The notes beneath the pieces were generated by a model. It was not told the origin of the DNA and did not search any database. It worked only from the letters and a program-made list of their open reading frames with translations. A stretch of 63,802 bases of DNA from Erythrobacter cryptus DSM 12079 (GTDB lineage Bacteria; Pseudomonadota; Alphaproteobacteria; Sphingomonadales; Sphingomonadaceae). A program made the position numbers and the translations under genes. The stretch is from contig NZ_AUHC01000014.1 of assembly GCF_000422985.1 (NCBI RefSeq), positions 1-63,802 of the forward strand, given 5' to 3'. Below, piece after piece: positions 55,975 to 63,802 of the stretch. Every line of letters begins with the position of its first letter. The stretch's first letter is position 1.

Positions 55975-55984
55975 TTGTATACAA
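55975..55984. promoter_or_regulatory. Predicted GntR operator 2 (TTGTATACAA)
   Basis: The same perfect palindrome as at 55090, here 54 bases before the ATG of the HMG-CoA-lyase-type gene and 59 bases after the GntR stop. No third perfect copy was seen in the window. Confidence 0.75.
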
Positions 55985-56037
55985 AGCTGCTTAGTGGAAG
56001 CGCAAAGGACGCGCAGCGCAGCAACGGGCGATTCATC

Positions 56038-56946
56038 ATGAACGGCGAGGGTATCGAACTGGTCGAGGTGGGCCCACGCGACGGGCTGCAGAACGAGCCG
56101 GAGATCATCCCCACCGCCGCCAAGCTTGAGCTCATCACCCGGATGATCGGCTATGGCGCGCGGCGGCTCGAGGTGGCAAGCTTCGTCCACCCGCAGCGGG
56201 TGCCGCAGATGGCCGATGCCGAAAGCGTGATCGCCGCCCTGCCCGACGATCCGGCCTGCACCTATATCGGCCTTGTGCTCAACAAGCGCGGGGTGCTGCG
56301 CGCGCTTGCCACCCGCGAGGGCGGCCGGCGCGGCGTCGATCAGATCGGCTGCGTGGTGGTGGCGAGCGACACCTTCGGCCAGAAGAACCAGGGCCAGACC
56401 ATCGCCGAGGGCATTGCCGAAACCCGCGCCATGCTGCGCCTTGCCCGCGCCGAGGGGCTGAGCGCGCAGGTGACGATCAGCGCCGCCTTCGGCTGCCCCT
56501 TCGAGGGCGCGGTTCCGCACGAGACGGTGCTGGCGATCGCCGAGGAACTGGCCAGCGAAGCCCCCGCAGAAATCGCGCTGGCCGACACCATCGGCGTCGC
56601 CGGACCGAGCGACGTGGGCGAATTGTTCGGCAAGCTAAGCACGCTCCTCAAGGGCAGCATCCCGATGCGCGCCCATTTCCACAACACCCGCGGCACCGGC
56701 ATCGCCAATGCCTGGGAGGCCTATCGTGCCGGGGTGCGGATCTTCGATGCCTCGCTCGGCGGGTTGGGGGGCTGCCCCTTCGCCCCGCGCGCGACCGGCA
56801 ATATCGCCACCGAGGATCTTGTCTACATGATGGCGCGCGCGCGGATCGCCACCGGCATCGATCTCGACGCGGCGATCGCGGCGAACAAGTGGTTTGCGGG
56901 CGTGCTGGGGCGCGAGTTGCCCTCGGCAGTGGCGCGCGCGGCATAG
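56038..56946 (+). CDS. HMG-CoA lyase family protein
   Basis: A 302-aa TIM-barrel lyase of the DRE-metallolyase group. VEVGPRDGLQNEPEIIPTAA near residue 10, the metal-binding RAHFHNTRGTGIANAW, and GGLGGCPFAPRATGN with the catalytic loop cysteine are all present. Such enzymes split 3-hydroxy-3-methylglutaryl-CoA to acetyl-CoA and acetoacetate; related members act on citramalyl- or other 3-hydroxyacyl-CoA. No leucine-degradation genes are adjacent, so here it probably cleaves a CoA ester from the pathway. It heads the plus-strand operon behind operator 2. Confidence 0.92.
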   Translation: MNGEGIELVEVGPRDGLQNEPEIIPTAAKLELITRMIGYGARRLEVASFVHPQRVPQMADAESVIAALPDDPACTYIGLVLNKRGVLRALATREGGRRGVDQIGCVVVASDTFGQKNQGQTIAEGIAETRAMLRLARAEGLSAQVTISAAFGCPFEGAVPHETVLAIAEELASEAPAEIALADTIGVAGPSDVGELFGKLSTLLKGSIPMRAHFHNTRGTGIANAWEAYRAGVRIFDASLGGLGGCPFAPRATGNIATEDLVYMMARARIATGIDLDAAIAANKWFAGVLGRELPSAVARAA

Positions 56947-56970
56947 GCAGGACAGCAAGAAGGAAGCGGC

Positions 56971-59022
56971 ATGGGTTACAGGCTGGGCGTGGATGTGGGA
57001 GGGACTTTCACCGACCTCCTGCTGCTGGATGAGGAGAGCGGCGCCTTCTGGCGGCACAAGACACCCTCGACCCCGCACGACAGTTCGCAAGGGATCCTCG
57101 AAGGGGTGCGGGCGATCACCGCCAAGGCCGGTATCACCCCTGCCGACATCGCCTATTTTCTCCACGGCACCACGGTGGCGACCAATGCCGTGCTCGAGGG
57201 CAAGGGGGCGCGGGTTGGCCTCATCACCACCCAGGGCTTTCGCGATATCATGCAGATCGCCCGCTCCTATGTGCCCGGGGGGCTTGCCGCCTGGATCGTG
57301 TGGCCCAAGCCGCAGCCGCTCGCCCGGCTCGAACACACCTTCGAGGTGCCGGGCCGGATCGATGCCGAGGGGCGCGAGGTCACCCCGCTCGATGAAGCAG
57401 CGGTGCGCGCCGCCCTCGCCAAGCTCAAGGCCGAGGGGATCGAGGCGCTCACCGTCAGCCTGATGAACGCCTATCTGAACGGCGCACACGAGCGGCGCAT
57501 CGGCGAGATTGCGGCCGAGGAACTGCCCGGCATTCCGGTCTCGCTCAGCCACGAGGTGCTGCCCGAAATGCAGGAATATGAGCGCACGCTTTCCACCGTC
57601 GCCAATGCCGCGGTGCGCCCGGTGGTAAGCAAATATGTCTCCAACCTCAGAACCCGCCTTGCGGCCGAGGGCTTTTCCGGCCGCCTGTCGCTGCTGCGCT
57701 CGGACGGCGGGCTGATGAGCGCCGAGCGGGCCGAGGAGCACCCGGTCAACATCCTCATGTCCGGCCCGGCCGGGGGCGTGACCGGCGCCCTGTGGGTGGC
57801 GCGCAATGCCGGCTTCCAGAACATCCTCACGCTCGATGTCGGCGGCACCTCGACCGATGTGGCGCTGATCCAGGGGCTGGAGCCGCGGCGCCAGCGCACC
57901 ACCGAGGTCGGGCACCTTTCGGTGCGGGCCTCGGCGCTCGACGTGAAGACCGTGGGCGCGGGCGGCGGCTCGATCGCCCATGTGCCCGAACTCACCGGGG
58001 CGCTGCGCGTCGGGCCGGAAAGCGCCGGCGCGGTGCCGGGCCCGGTGGCCTATGCCAAGGGCGGCACCCTGCCCACCGTCACCGATGCCAATGTCGTGCT
58101 CGGCTACCTGCCCGAAGACCTGCTCGGCGGCAGTTTCCGGCTCGACCGCGAAGGCGCCAAGGCGGCGGTGCAGACCATCGCCGATGCGCTCGGGGTGGGC
58201 CTGATGGAGGCGGCGCGCGGGATTATCGACATCGTCAATGAAAACATGTTCGGCGCATTGAGGATGATCAGCGTGCAGCAGGGCTATGACCCGCGCGAGT
58301 TTGCGCTGATGGGCTTTGGCGGGGCCGGGCCGCTGCATGTCAACGCGGTGGCGCGGCTGATGGGTTCCTGGCCGGCGATCGCGCCGGTTTCCCCCGGGGT
58401 GCTGTGCGCCCTGGGCGATGCCACCACCCGGATGCGCACCGAGACCGCGCGCAGCTTCTCGCGCCTCGCGCGCGAGACCAGCATCGCCGATCTTGCCCGC
58501 CTGCTCGACGAGATGGCCGCGCAGACCCGCGGCGAGCTAATCGCCGCAGGGGTGGCCGAGGGCGAGATCACCACCCTCTTTGAAATCGACGTGCGCTATG
58601 CCGGGCAGGCCTTCGAGGTGCCGCTCACCATCACCCGCGAGGCGCTCGAGGCCGACGGGATCGAGGGGCTGCTGGCGCGCTTCGATGCCGAGCACCTGCG
58701 CCTGTTCACATTCAACATGGACACCCCCCACGAGATCGTGAACCTGCGCGCGGTGGCGCTGGGGGCAGCGCCCGATCTGCCTGCGGCCACTCTGCCCAAG
58801 GGTGATGGCGATCCTTCCGCTGCCAAGATCCGCGACCACGTGCTGTGGATGGACGGGGCCGAGCGCGCCGCAGTGATCTATGACCGCGCGCGCCTGCGCC
58901 AGGGCGATGTGATCGAAGGCCCGGCGATCGTCACTGAAATGGATTCCACCACCCTCATCGAGCATGATTGCCGCGCTGTGGTGGACGCGGTGGGCAATAT
59001 CCTCATCACTCCCAAGGCCTGA
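56971..59022 (+). CDS. hyuA: Hydantoinase/oxoprolinase subunit A (HyuA)
   Basis: A 683-aa ASKHA-fold ATPase subunit. LGVDVGGTFTDLLLLDEESG starts it, FLHGTTVATNAVLEGKGARV and SGPAGGVTGALWVA follow, then the ASKHA-type LDVGGTSTDVALIQ and a C-terminal domain. The family covers ATP-dependent 5-oxoprolinase, N-methylhydantoinase and acetone or acetophenone carboxylases; sequence alone does not separate these. It forms a complex with HyuB, encoded 12 bases later. It follows the lyase gene by 24 bases, so co-transcription is likely. Confidence 0.94.
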   Translation: MGYRLGVDVGGTFTDLLLLDEESGAFWRHKTPSTPHDSSQGILEGVRAITAKAGITPADIAYFLHGTTVATNAVLEGKGARVGLITTQGFRDIMQIARSYVPGGLAAWIVWPKPQPLARLEHTFEVPGRIDAEGREVTPLDEAAVRAALAKLKAEGIEALTVSLMNAYLNGAHERRIGEIAAEELPGIPVSLSHEVLPEMQEYERTLSTVANAAVRPVVSKYVSNLRTRLAAEGFSGRLSLLRSDGGLMSAERAEEHPVNILMSGPAGGVTGALWVARNAGFQNILTLDVGGTSTDVALIQGLEPRRQRTTEVGHLSVRASALDVKTVGAGGGSIAHVPELTGALRVGPESAGAVPGPVAYAKGGTLPTVTDANVVLGYLPEDLLGGSFRLDREGAKAAVQTIADALGVGLMEAARGIIDIVNENMFGALRMISVQQGYDPREFALMGFGGAGPLHVNAVARLMGSWPAIAPVSPGVLCALGDATTRMRTETARSFSRLARETSIADLARLLDEMAAQTRGELIAAGVAEGEITTLFEIDVRYAGQAFEVPLTITREALEADGIEGLLARFDAEHLRLFTFNMDTPHEIVNLRAVALGAAPDLPAATLPKGDGDPSAAKIRDHVLWMDGAERAAVIYDRARLRQGDVIEGPAIVTEMDSTTLIEHDCRAVVDAVGNILITPKA

Positions 59023-59034
59023 AAGGGAACGCCA

Positions 59035-60933
59035 ATGCCGGCGCGCATCATCGAAACCAACCCCACCCCTTTCCGCAAGGTCGCGATCGATCCGGTTACG
59101 CTCGACATCATCGAGAATGCGCTCAGGAACGCGCGGATCGAGATGGACGCAACCCTGGTGCGCACCGCGATGAGCCCGGGGATCCGCGAACAGGGCGATG
59201 CCTTCCCGATGATCGCCGATCCTTCGGGCAAGATGATCGTCGGCCAGTTCGGCAGCTTCATCGACGGCTTTCTCAAGAGCTACGAGGGCACGATCGAGGA
59301 TGGCGATCTCATCTTCCTGTCCGATCCCTATTCCTGCGACGGGGCGATCAGCCACGCCAATGACTGGCTGGTGCTGCTGCCGGTGTTCAAGGACGGGCGG
59401 CTGATCGCCTACACCGCGATGTTCGGCCACCAGAGCGATATCGGCGGGGCCGTGCCCGGCTCGATGCCGATCCATGCCTCCTCGATCTTCGAGGAAGGGG
59501 TGCGCATTCCCCCCGTCAAGCTCTGGCGCCGGGGCGAATTCAACGAAGACCTGATGAAGCTGGTGATGCACCAGACCCGCAAGCCCGATTGGTGCCAGGC
59601 CGATCTCAATGCCCTCATCGCCTCGTGCCGGGTGGCGGCCCGCCGGGTGATCGAGATGGCCGAACGCTTTGGCGATGATGTCTATGTCTCGGCCACCGAG
59701 GAACTTCTGGCGCGCAATTATCGGGCAATGAAGGCGCTGATTGGCATGGCCGTGGCCGAAGAGCCGGTACAGTTTGAAGATTACGTCTGCGATGATGGCA
59801 AGGGCTACGGCCCCTATCGTATCCGCTGCACCATGTGGCGCGAGGGCGAAAAGGTGATCCTCGATTTTGCCGGCACCGATCCGCAAAGCGCCGCCTCGAT
59901 CAATTTCTATCTCAACGAGAACATGTTCAAGATGTTCTTCGGGATCTACATGATCATGGTGTTCGATCCGCAGATCCTGTTCAACGACGGGTTCTATGAC
60001 CTGATCGAGGTGCGCATTCCTGAAGGCTCGCTATTGAAGCCGCGCTTTCCCGCCGCGCTTTCGGGCCGGACCCACGCGCTGGGGCGGATCTTCGACATTC
60101 TGGGCGGACTTCTCGGCCAGAAGACGCCCGAATTTCTCAACGCCGCCGGCTTTTCCTCCTCGCCGCACCTGTTCTATTCGGGCTGGGACACGCGTCAGAG
60201 CGGCAAGCGCGAATGGTTCCAGCTGTTCCAGATCGGCTTTGGCGGCATTCCCGGCCGTCCGCTCGGCGACGGGCCGGATGGCCATTCGCTCTGGCCGGGC
60301 TTCACCAATGTGCCCAACGAGTTTCTCGAGCGCTATTTCCCCTTGCGGATCGAGCGCTATTCGACCGCGCCCGACAGCGGCGGGGCGGGCCTCCACCGCG
60401 GTGGCAACGGCATCCACATGACCTATCGCTTCCTTGCCGATGGCGAGATCGCGATCCACGATGATCGCTGGTTCGTGCCGCCCTGGGGGGTCAATGGCGG
60501 GCTTCCGGGGGCACGGGCGAGCAAGGTGCTCGAACGTGCCGACGGCACCAGCGAGGTGATCGGCAACAAGGTTGAAAACGTGCCGGTCAAGGCCGGGGAT
60601 CGGCTCCACTTCATCACCTGGGGCGGGGGCGGCTGGGGCGATCCGCTCGAACGCGATCCCGAACTCGTCGGGCTGGAGATCCGCCAGGGCCTGGTCACGC
60701 CCCAGGGCGCGCGCGCCTATGGCGTGGTTGCCGATGATGCGGGCGTGGTCGATGCTGCGGCCACCGCCGCGCTGCGCGAAGAACTGCGCAGCCGCCGCGG
60801 CGAACTCAAGCTGTTCGATTTCGGCCCGGGGATAGAGGTGCTGCGCGCCCGCTGCGAGGCCGAAACTGGCCTCGCCGCCCCGATCCAGCCGGTCTGGCCC
60901 GAGGTGGAAGCGCTCAAGGAGGCTGCCGAATGA
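59035..60933 (+). CDS. hyuB: Hydantoinase/oxoprolinase subunit B (HyuB)
   Basis: A 632-aa catalytic partner of HyuA. Recognised segments are VTLDIIENALRNARIEMDAT, GDLIFLSDPYSCDGAISHAN, the SDIGGAVPGSMP region, RYSTAPDSGGAGLHRGGNGI and the C-terminal FITWGGGGWGDPLERDPELV. With HyuA it would carry out an ATP-dependent ring opening or carboxylation. ATG 59035 follows GAAAGGGAA. Its stop overlaps the CoA-transferase start by four bases. Confidence 0.94.
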   Translation: MPARIIETNPTPFRKVAIDPVTLDIIENALRNARIEMDATLVRTAMSPGIREQGDAFPMIADPSGKMIVGQFGSFIDGFLKSYEGTIEDGDLIFLSDPYSCDGAISHANDWLVLLPVFKDGRLIAYTAMFGHQSDIGGAVPGSMPIHASSIFEEGVRIPPVKLWRRGEFNEDLMKLVMHQTRKPDWCQADLNALIASCRVAARRVIEMAERFGDDVYVSATEELLARNYRAMKALIGMAVAEEPVQFEDYVCDDGKGYGPYRIRCTMWREGEKVILDFAGTDPQSAASINFYLNENMFKMFFGIYMIMVFDPQILFNDGFYDLIEVRIPEGSLLKPRFPAALSGRTHALGRIFDILGGLLGQKTPEFLNAAGFSSSPHLFYSGWDTRQSGKREWFQLFQIGFGGIPGRPLGDGPDGHSLWPGFTNVPNEFLERYFPLRIERYSTAPDSGGAGLHRGGNGIHMTYRFLADGEIAIHDDRWFVPPWGVNGGLPGARASKVLERADGTSEVIGNKVENVPVKAGDRLHFITWGGGGWGDPLERDPELVGLEIRQGLVTPQGARAYGVVADDAGVVDAAATAALREELRSRRGELKLFDFGPGIEVLRARCEAETGLAAPIQPVWPEVEALKEAAE

Positions 60934-62138
60934 GCGCCGCACCTGCCCCCCAAGCCAGCGGCGCGCTCGCCGGGCTCAAGGTGATCGAGATGGGCCAGCT
61001 GCTCGCCGGCCCCTTCTGCGGCCAATTGCTCGGCGACATGGGCGCTGATGTGGTCAAGATCGAGCCGCCGGGCGCGGGCGATCCGATGCGCAACTGGGGC
61101 CTCGGCGCGGAAAAGGTGCAGTGGGAAGTGATCGCGCGCAACAAGCGCTCGGTCACGATCAACCTGCGCGTGCCCGAAGGCCAGGCGCTCGCCCGCCGGC
61201 TGATTGCCGGGGCCGATGTGCTGATCGAGAACTTCAAGCCCGGCACGCTTGAGCGCTGGGGCATGTCCCCCGCGGTGCTCCACGCCGAAAACCCCGGCCT
61301 CATCATCGCCCGGATGTCGGGCTATGGCCAGGACGGGCCCTATTCGAATCGGGCCGGCTTTGGCGGGATCGGCGAGGCGATGGGCGGCTGGCGCTACATC
61401 GTCGGCGAGCCAGATCGCCCCCCGGCGCGCATGGGCATCTCGATCGGCGACACGCTGTGCGCCACCTATGGCTGCCTGGGCGTGCTGGCCGCGCTGCACC
61501 ACCGCGAGAAGACCGGCGAGGGCCAGGTGGTCGATTCCGCGCTCTACGAGGCCGTGCTCCAGGTGATGGAGGGGCTGGTCCCCGAATATGACCGCAACGG
61601 CGTGATCCGCGAGCGCTCGGGCTCGATCCTCAAGGGCATTGCCCCCTCGAACGTCTATACCTGCAAGGATGGCAGCTACATGATCGGCGCCAATGGCGAT
61701 GCCATCTTTGCCCGCCTCGCCGAGGCAATGGGGCGCCCCGAGCTGGCGAGCGACCCGCGCTATGCCACCCACATTGCCCGCGGCGAGCACCAGCAGGAGC
61801 TTGACGATCTCATCAACGCCTGGACCTCGACGCTGACCGTCGAGGAGGTCGATGCGCTGATGATCGCCCATTCGATCCCCGCAGGGCGGGTCTATCGCGC
61901 GCCCGAAATGATTGCCGACCCCCATTTCCAGGCGCGCCAGGCGATCATCGAGGTCGAAACCCAGACGCGCGGGCGCCTGAAGATGCAGAACGCTTTCCCC
62001 AAGCTGTCGAAGACCCCCTCCTCGGTGCGGCGTCCGGCGCCGGCGGTGCCGGGGCAGGACAATGCCGAGATCTTCGGCGAGCGGCTGGGGCTGGACGCCG
62101 CCGAGCTGGAGCGCCTTGCCGCTGCCGGGGTGATCTGA
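60930..62138 (+). CDS. CaiB/BaiF-family (class III) CoA-transferase
   Basis: A 402-aa class III CoA-transferase. LKVIEMGQLLAGPFCGQLLG, DMGADVVKIEPPGAGDPMRN, NKRSVTINLR, VLIENFKPGTLERWG and the catalytic Asp174 in GISIGDTLCATYG are typical. It moves CoA between carboxylic acids, here probably activating a pathway acid for the lyase. The donor and acceptor cannot be read from sequence. It overlaps hyuB by four bases and the amidase-like gene by one base. Confidence 0.93.
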   Translation: MSAAPAPQASGALAGLKVIEMGQLLAGPFCGQLLGDMGADVVKIEPPGAGDPMRNWGLGAEKVQWEVIARNKRSVTINLRVPEGQALARRLIAGADVLIENFKPGTLERWGMSPAVLHAENPGLIIARMSGYGQDGPYSNRAGFGGIGEAMGGWRYIVGEPDRPPARMGISIGDTLCATYGCLGVLAALHHREKTGEGQVVDSALYEAVLQVMEGLVPEYDRNGVIRERSGSILKGIAPSNVYTCKDGSYMIGANGDAIFARLAEAMGRPELASDPRYATHIARGEHQQELDDLINAWTSTLTVEEVDALMIAHSIPAGRVYRAPEMIADPHFQARQAIIEVETQTRGRLKMQNAFPKLSKTPSSVRRPAPAVPGQDNAEIFGERLGLDAAELERLAAAGVI

Positions 62139-62791
62139 TGGCCGGCCCCTCGGCAGCCGAGAACTATGCGGGCGTGTTCGAGGGCCGGCTCGCGCCGGGA
62201 CAGTCCCCGGCGCTGCTCATCGTCGATGTGGTGATGGCCTATCTCGATCCGGCCTCGCCGCTCTTCATGGAAAGCGCCGCCGCCGCGCGCGACAGTCTCG
62301 CCCGGCTTGCTGCTGCGGCCCGCTCCGCAGGGGTGCCGGTGGTGTTCACCAATGTCAGCTACCGTCCTGATGGCGCCGATGGCGGGGTGTTCTACCGCAA
62401 GGCCCCGGTGCTCAAGGTGTTCACTCAAGGCTCTCCGCTCGGCGCCTTCCCGCCCGGGCTTGCGCCGCTGCCGGGCGAGATGGTCGTCACCAAGCAATAT
62501 CCTTCGGCCTTCTTCGGCACCTCTCTTGCCGCAGCGCTCGGCAAGCAGGGCGTCGATACGCTGCTGATCGGCGGCTATTCCACCTCGGGCTGCGTGCGCG
62601 CCTCGGCGCTCGATGCGATGCAGCACGGCTTCGTGCCGCTGGTGGTGCGCGAGGCCTGCGCCGATCGCCACCAGGCCCCGCATGAGGCCAATCTGTTCGA
62701 CCTTCAGGCCAAGTATGCCGAAGTCATCGGTGAGGCCGAGGCCCTCGCGTTGCTCGCCCCCGCGCGCGTCAGCCCCCCGGAGCAAGCGTAA
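62138..62791 (+). CDS. Isochorismatase-fold amidohydrolase, N-carbamoylsarcosine-amidase-like
   Basis: A 217-aa cysteine hydrolase. The triad is Asp30 (LLIVDVVMAY), Lys119 (VVTKQYPSAFFGT) and Cys152 (YSTSGCVRASALDA). The block HGFVPLVVREACADRHQAPH followed by EANLFDLQAKYAEV is typical of N-carbamoylsarcosine amidase and maleamate amidohydrolase rather than true isochorismatase. It should release ammonia (and CO2 if a carbamoyl) from an amide. It ends the plus-strand operon and overlaps the convergent protease gene by about 20 bases. Confidence 0.92.
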   Translation: MAGPSAAENYAGVFEGRLAPGQSPALLIVDVVMAYLDPASPLFMESAAAARDSLARLAAAARSAGVPVVFTNVSYRPDGADGGVFYRKAPVLKVFTQGSPLGAFPPGLAPLPGEMVVTKQYPSAFFGTSLAAALGKQGVDTLLIGGYSTSGCVRASALDAMQHGFVPLVVREACADRHQAPHEANLFDLQAKYAEVIGEAEALALLAPARVSPPEQA

Positions 62792-63802
62792 GGCGTAGCT
62801 TGCGCTGGGCTGTGCCGCGCTGGAGCGTGAGCTCCACCGTCTCGCCCACGGCGCGGTCATCGAGCCGGGCGGCTAGTTCCGCAAGCCCGGCCACCGGCTT
62901 GCCATCGAGCGCGGTGATGATGTCCCCCGGCACAATGGCCTCGCCCTCGCGCCGTGCCGGCACGATCCCGGCCTTGGCCGCGGGCGAACCCGGCTCGATG
63001 CCGAACACGAACACCCCTGCGATTCCGCTCCTTTGCTGGAGCAGGGCATTGGCCGCCTCATCGCCAAGGATGCCGAGCGAGGGGCGGATATAGCGTCCCT
63101 GACGGATGAGCTGCGGCACCACCCGGTTGACGGTATCGACCGGCACGGCAAAGCCGATCCCTGCCGAAGCGCCCGAGGGGCTGAAGATCGCGGTGTTGAT
63201 GCCGATCAGCCGCCCAGCCGAATCGAGCAGCGGCCCGCCCGAATTGCCCGGATTGATCGCCGCGTCGGTCTGGATCAGGTGATCGATGCGGCTGCGCCCG
63301 TCCTCGCTCGGCAGGCTGCGGTCGAGCGCCGAGACGATTCCGGTGGTCAGCGTCCAGTCAAGCCCGAAGGGATTGCCGATGGCAAAGACCTTCTGCCCGA
63401 TCCTGAGATCAGCGCTGGTCCCGATCGGCACCGGCGGCGGGCGGCGGAAATCGATCCCGATCTTGAGCACCGCAATATCATGCGCGGGCGAGGCGCCCAC
63501 CAGCGCGGCCTTGTAATCGCGCCCATCGGCCAGCCGCACCCGCGCCTGCGAGGCCCCGGCAATGACGTGATAATTGGTGACCACGTGCCCGGCATCATCC
63601 CAGATGAAGCCCGAACCCGTGCCGCGCGGCACCTCGAACACGTTGCGGGTCCACAGATCGGCCACAAGCTCAGCGGTTGAGATGAACACCACCGAATCGC
63701 GCGCCTTTTCAAACAGCGCGATGGTGGCCTTCTCATCCTCGGCCAGATCGCCGCGGGCGGTGACCACCCGGCTTTGCGCATCCGGCGCGCCTGAGGCTGC
63801 GG
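62769..63802 (-). CDS. DegP/HtrA-type serine protease with PDZ domain (runs off right edge)
   Basis: At least 344 residues are visible; the frame stays open to the window edge, so the N-terminal signal or anchor is missing. A GTG at 63767 is possible but not needed. The trypsin-like triad is His in HVVTNYHVIAG, Asp in AHDIAVLKI and Ser in DAAINPGNSGGPLL. A single C-terminal PDZ domain follows (GIEPGSPAAKAGIVPARREG and GDIITALDGKPV). The single PDZ is closer to DegS- or Deg-like proteins than to two-PDZ DegP. It acts in the envelope on misfolded proteins. Confidence 0.92.
   Translation of the reverse strand, partial: AASGAPDAQSRVVTARGDLAEDEKATIALFEKARDSVVFISTAELVADLWTRNVFEVPRGTGSGFIWDDAGHVVTNYHVIAGASQARVRLADGRDYKAALVGASPAHDIAVLKIGIDFRRPPPVPIGTSADLRIGQKVFAIGNPFGLDWTLTTGIVSALDRSLPSEDGRSRIDHLIQTDAAINPGNSGGPLLDSAGRLIGINTAIFSPSGASAGIGFAVPVDTVNRVVPQLIRQGRYIRPSLGILGDEAANALLQQRSGIAGVFVFGIEPGSPAAKAGIVPARREGEAIVPGDIITALDGKPVAGLAELAARLDDRAVGETVELTLQRGTAQRKLRLTLAPGG

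Overview
The window is a very GC-rich chromosomal segment that looks like an alphaproteobacterium of the Sphingomonadales (Sphingomonadaceae/Erythrobacteraceae type). The evidence is gene content: two large TonB-dependent receptors, a hemC-hemD-COG4223 block, DUF3617 and extensin-like lipoproteins, an Anbu/alpha-E/ATP-grasp cluster, and typical short overlaps between genes. No rRNA, tRNA or CRISPR array was seen. The species is an inference and cannot be fixed from this segment alone.

Left part (1-13.8 kb). The window opens inside an IS5-family insertion sequence whose end abuts, and apparently supplies part of, the stop codon of a TesA-type esterase. The esterase is divergent from its usual partner, a YbbA/YbbP-type ABC exporter. 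Then come a DUF805 membrane protein, a first TonB-dependent receptor, the GTPase TypA/BipA, an orphan TPR-like fragment, a PutP-type sodium:solute symporter, an extensin-like lipoprotein and a LuxR/FixJ-type regulator with a degenerate receiver.

Middle part (13.9-43 kb). A minus-strand block encodes the Anbu proteasome-like protease with a transglutaminase, an alpha-E protein and a circularly permuted ATP-grasp protein. It is followed by a hydrolase, a DUF3617 lipoprotein, uvrB, a lone HicB-like protein, a ScsB/DsbD-type thiol reductase, a UbiH-family hydroxylase and hemC-hemD-COG4223. Divergent from these is tsaD-gpsA-flippase. Next are an HhH protein with an Ala-Pro linker, a single-domain response regulator, the last two steps of tyrosine catabolism (maiA-fah), a perfect 16-bp parS site, alanine dehydrogenase, an aldehyde dehydrogenase, and a respiratory block of lactate-monooxygenase-like enzyme, DCC thiol protein, DUF2474 peptide and cyanide-insensitive-type cytochrome bd oxidase. 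parS suggests the segment lies near the replication origin.

Right part (43-63.8 kb). A six-gene sulfide-detoxification operon (MBL persulfide-dioxygenase-like, two YeeE/YedE channels, a DUF442 sulfurtransferase-like protein, sulfide:quinone oxidoreductase, SulP transporter) has a near-consensus promoter. It is divergent from a 1-Cys peroxiredoxin and an ArsR regulator that contains no cysteine. The last 12 kb form the most unusual region: a GntR/FCD regulator sits between two operons, and both promoters carry the identical palindrome TTGTATACAA. One operon encodes an Asp/Glu-racemase-superfamily protein lacking both catalytic cysteines, two paralogous SnoaL-like proteins and a TonB receptor. 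The other encodes an HMG-CoA-lyase-type enzyme, HyuA/HyuB hydantoinase/oxoprolinase subunits, a class III CoA-transferase and an N-carbamoylsarcosine-amidase-like hydrolase. Together they look like an uptake and degradation pathway for an unidentified, probably nitrogen-containing compound. A DegP/HtrA-type protease runs off the right edge.
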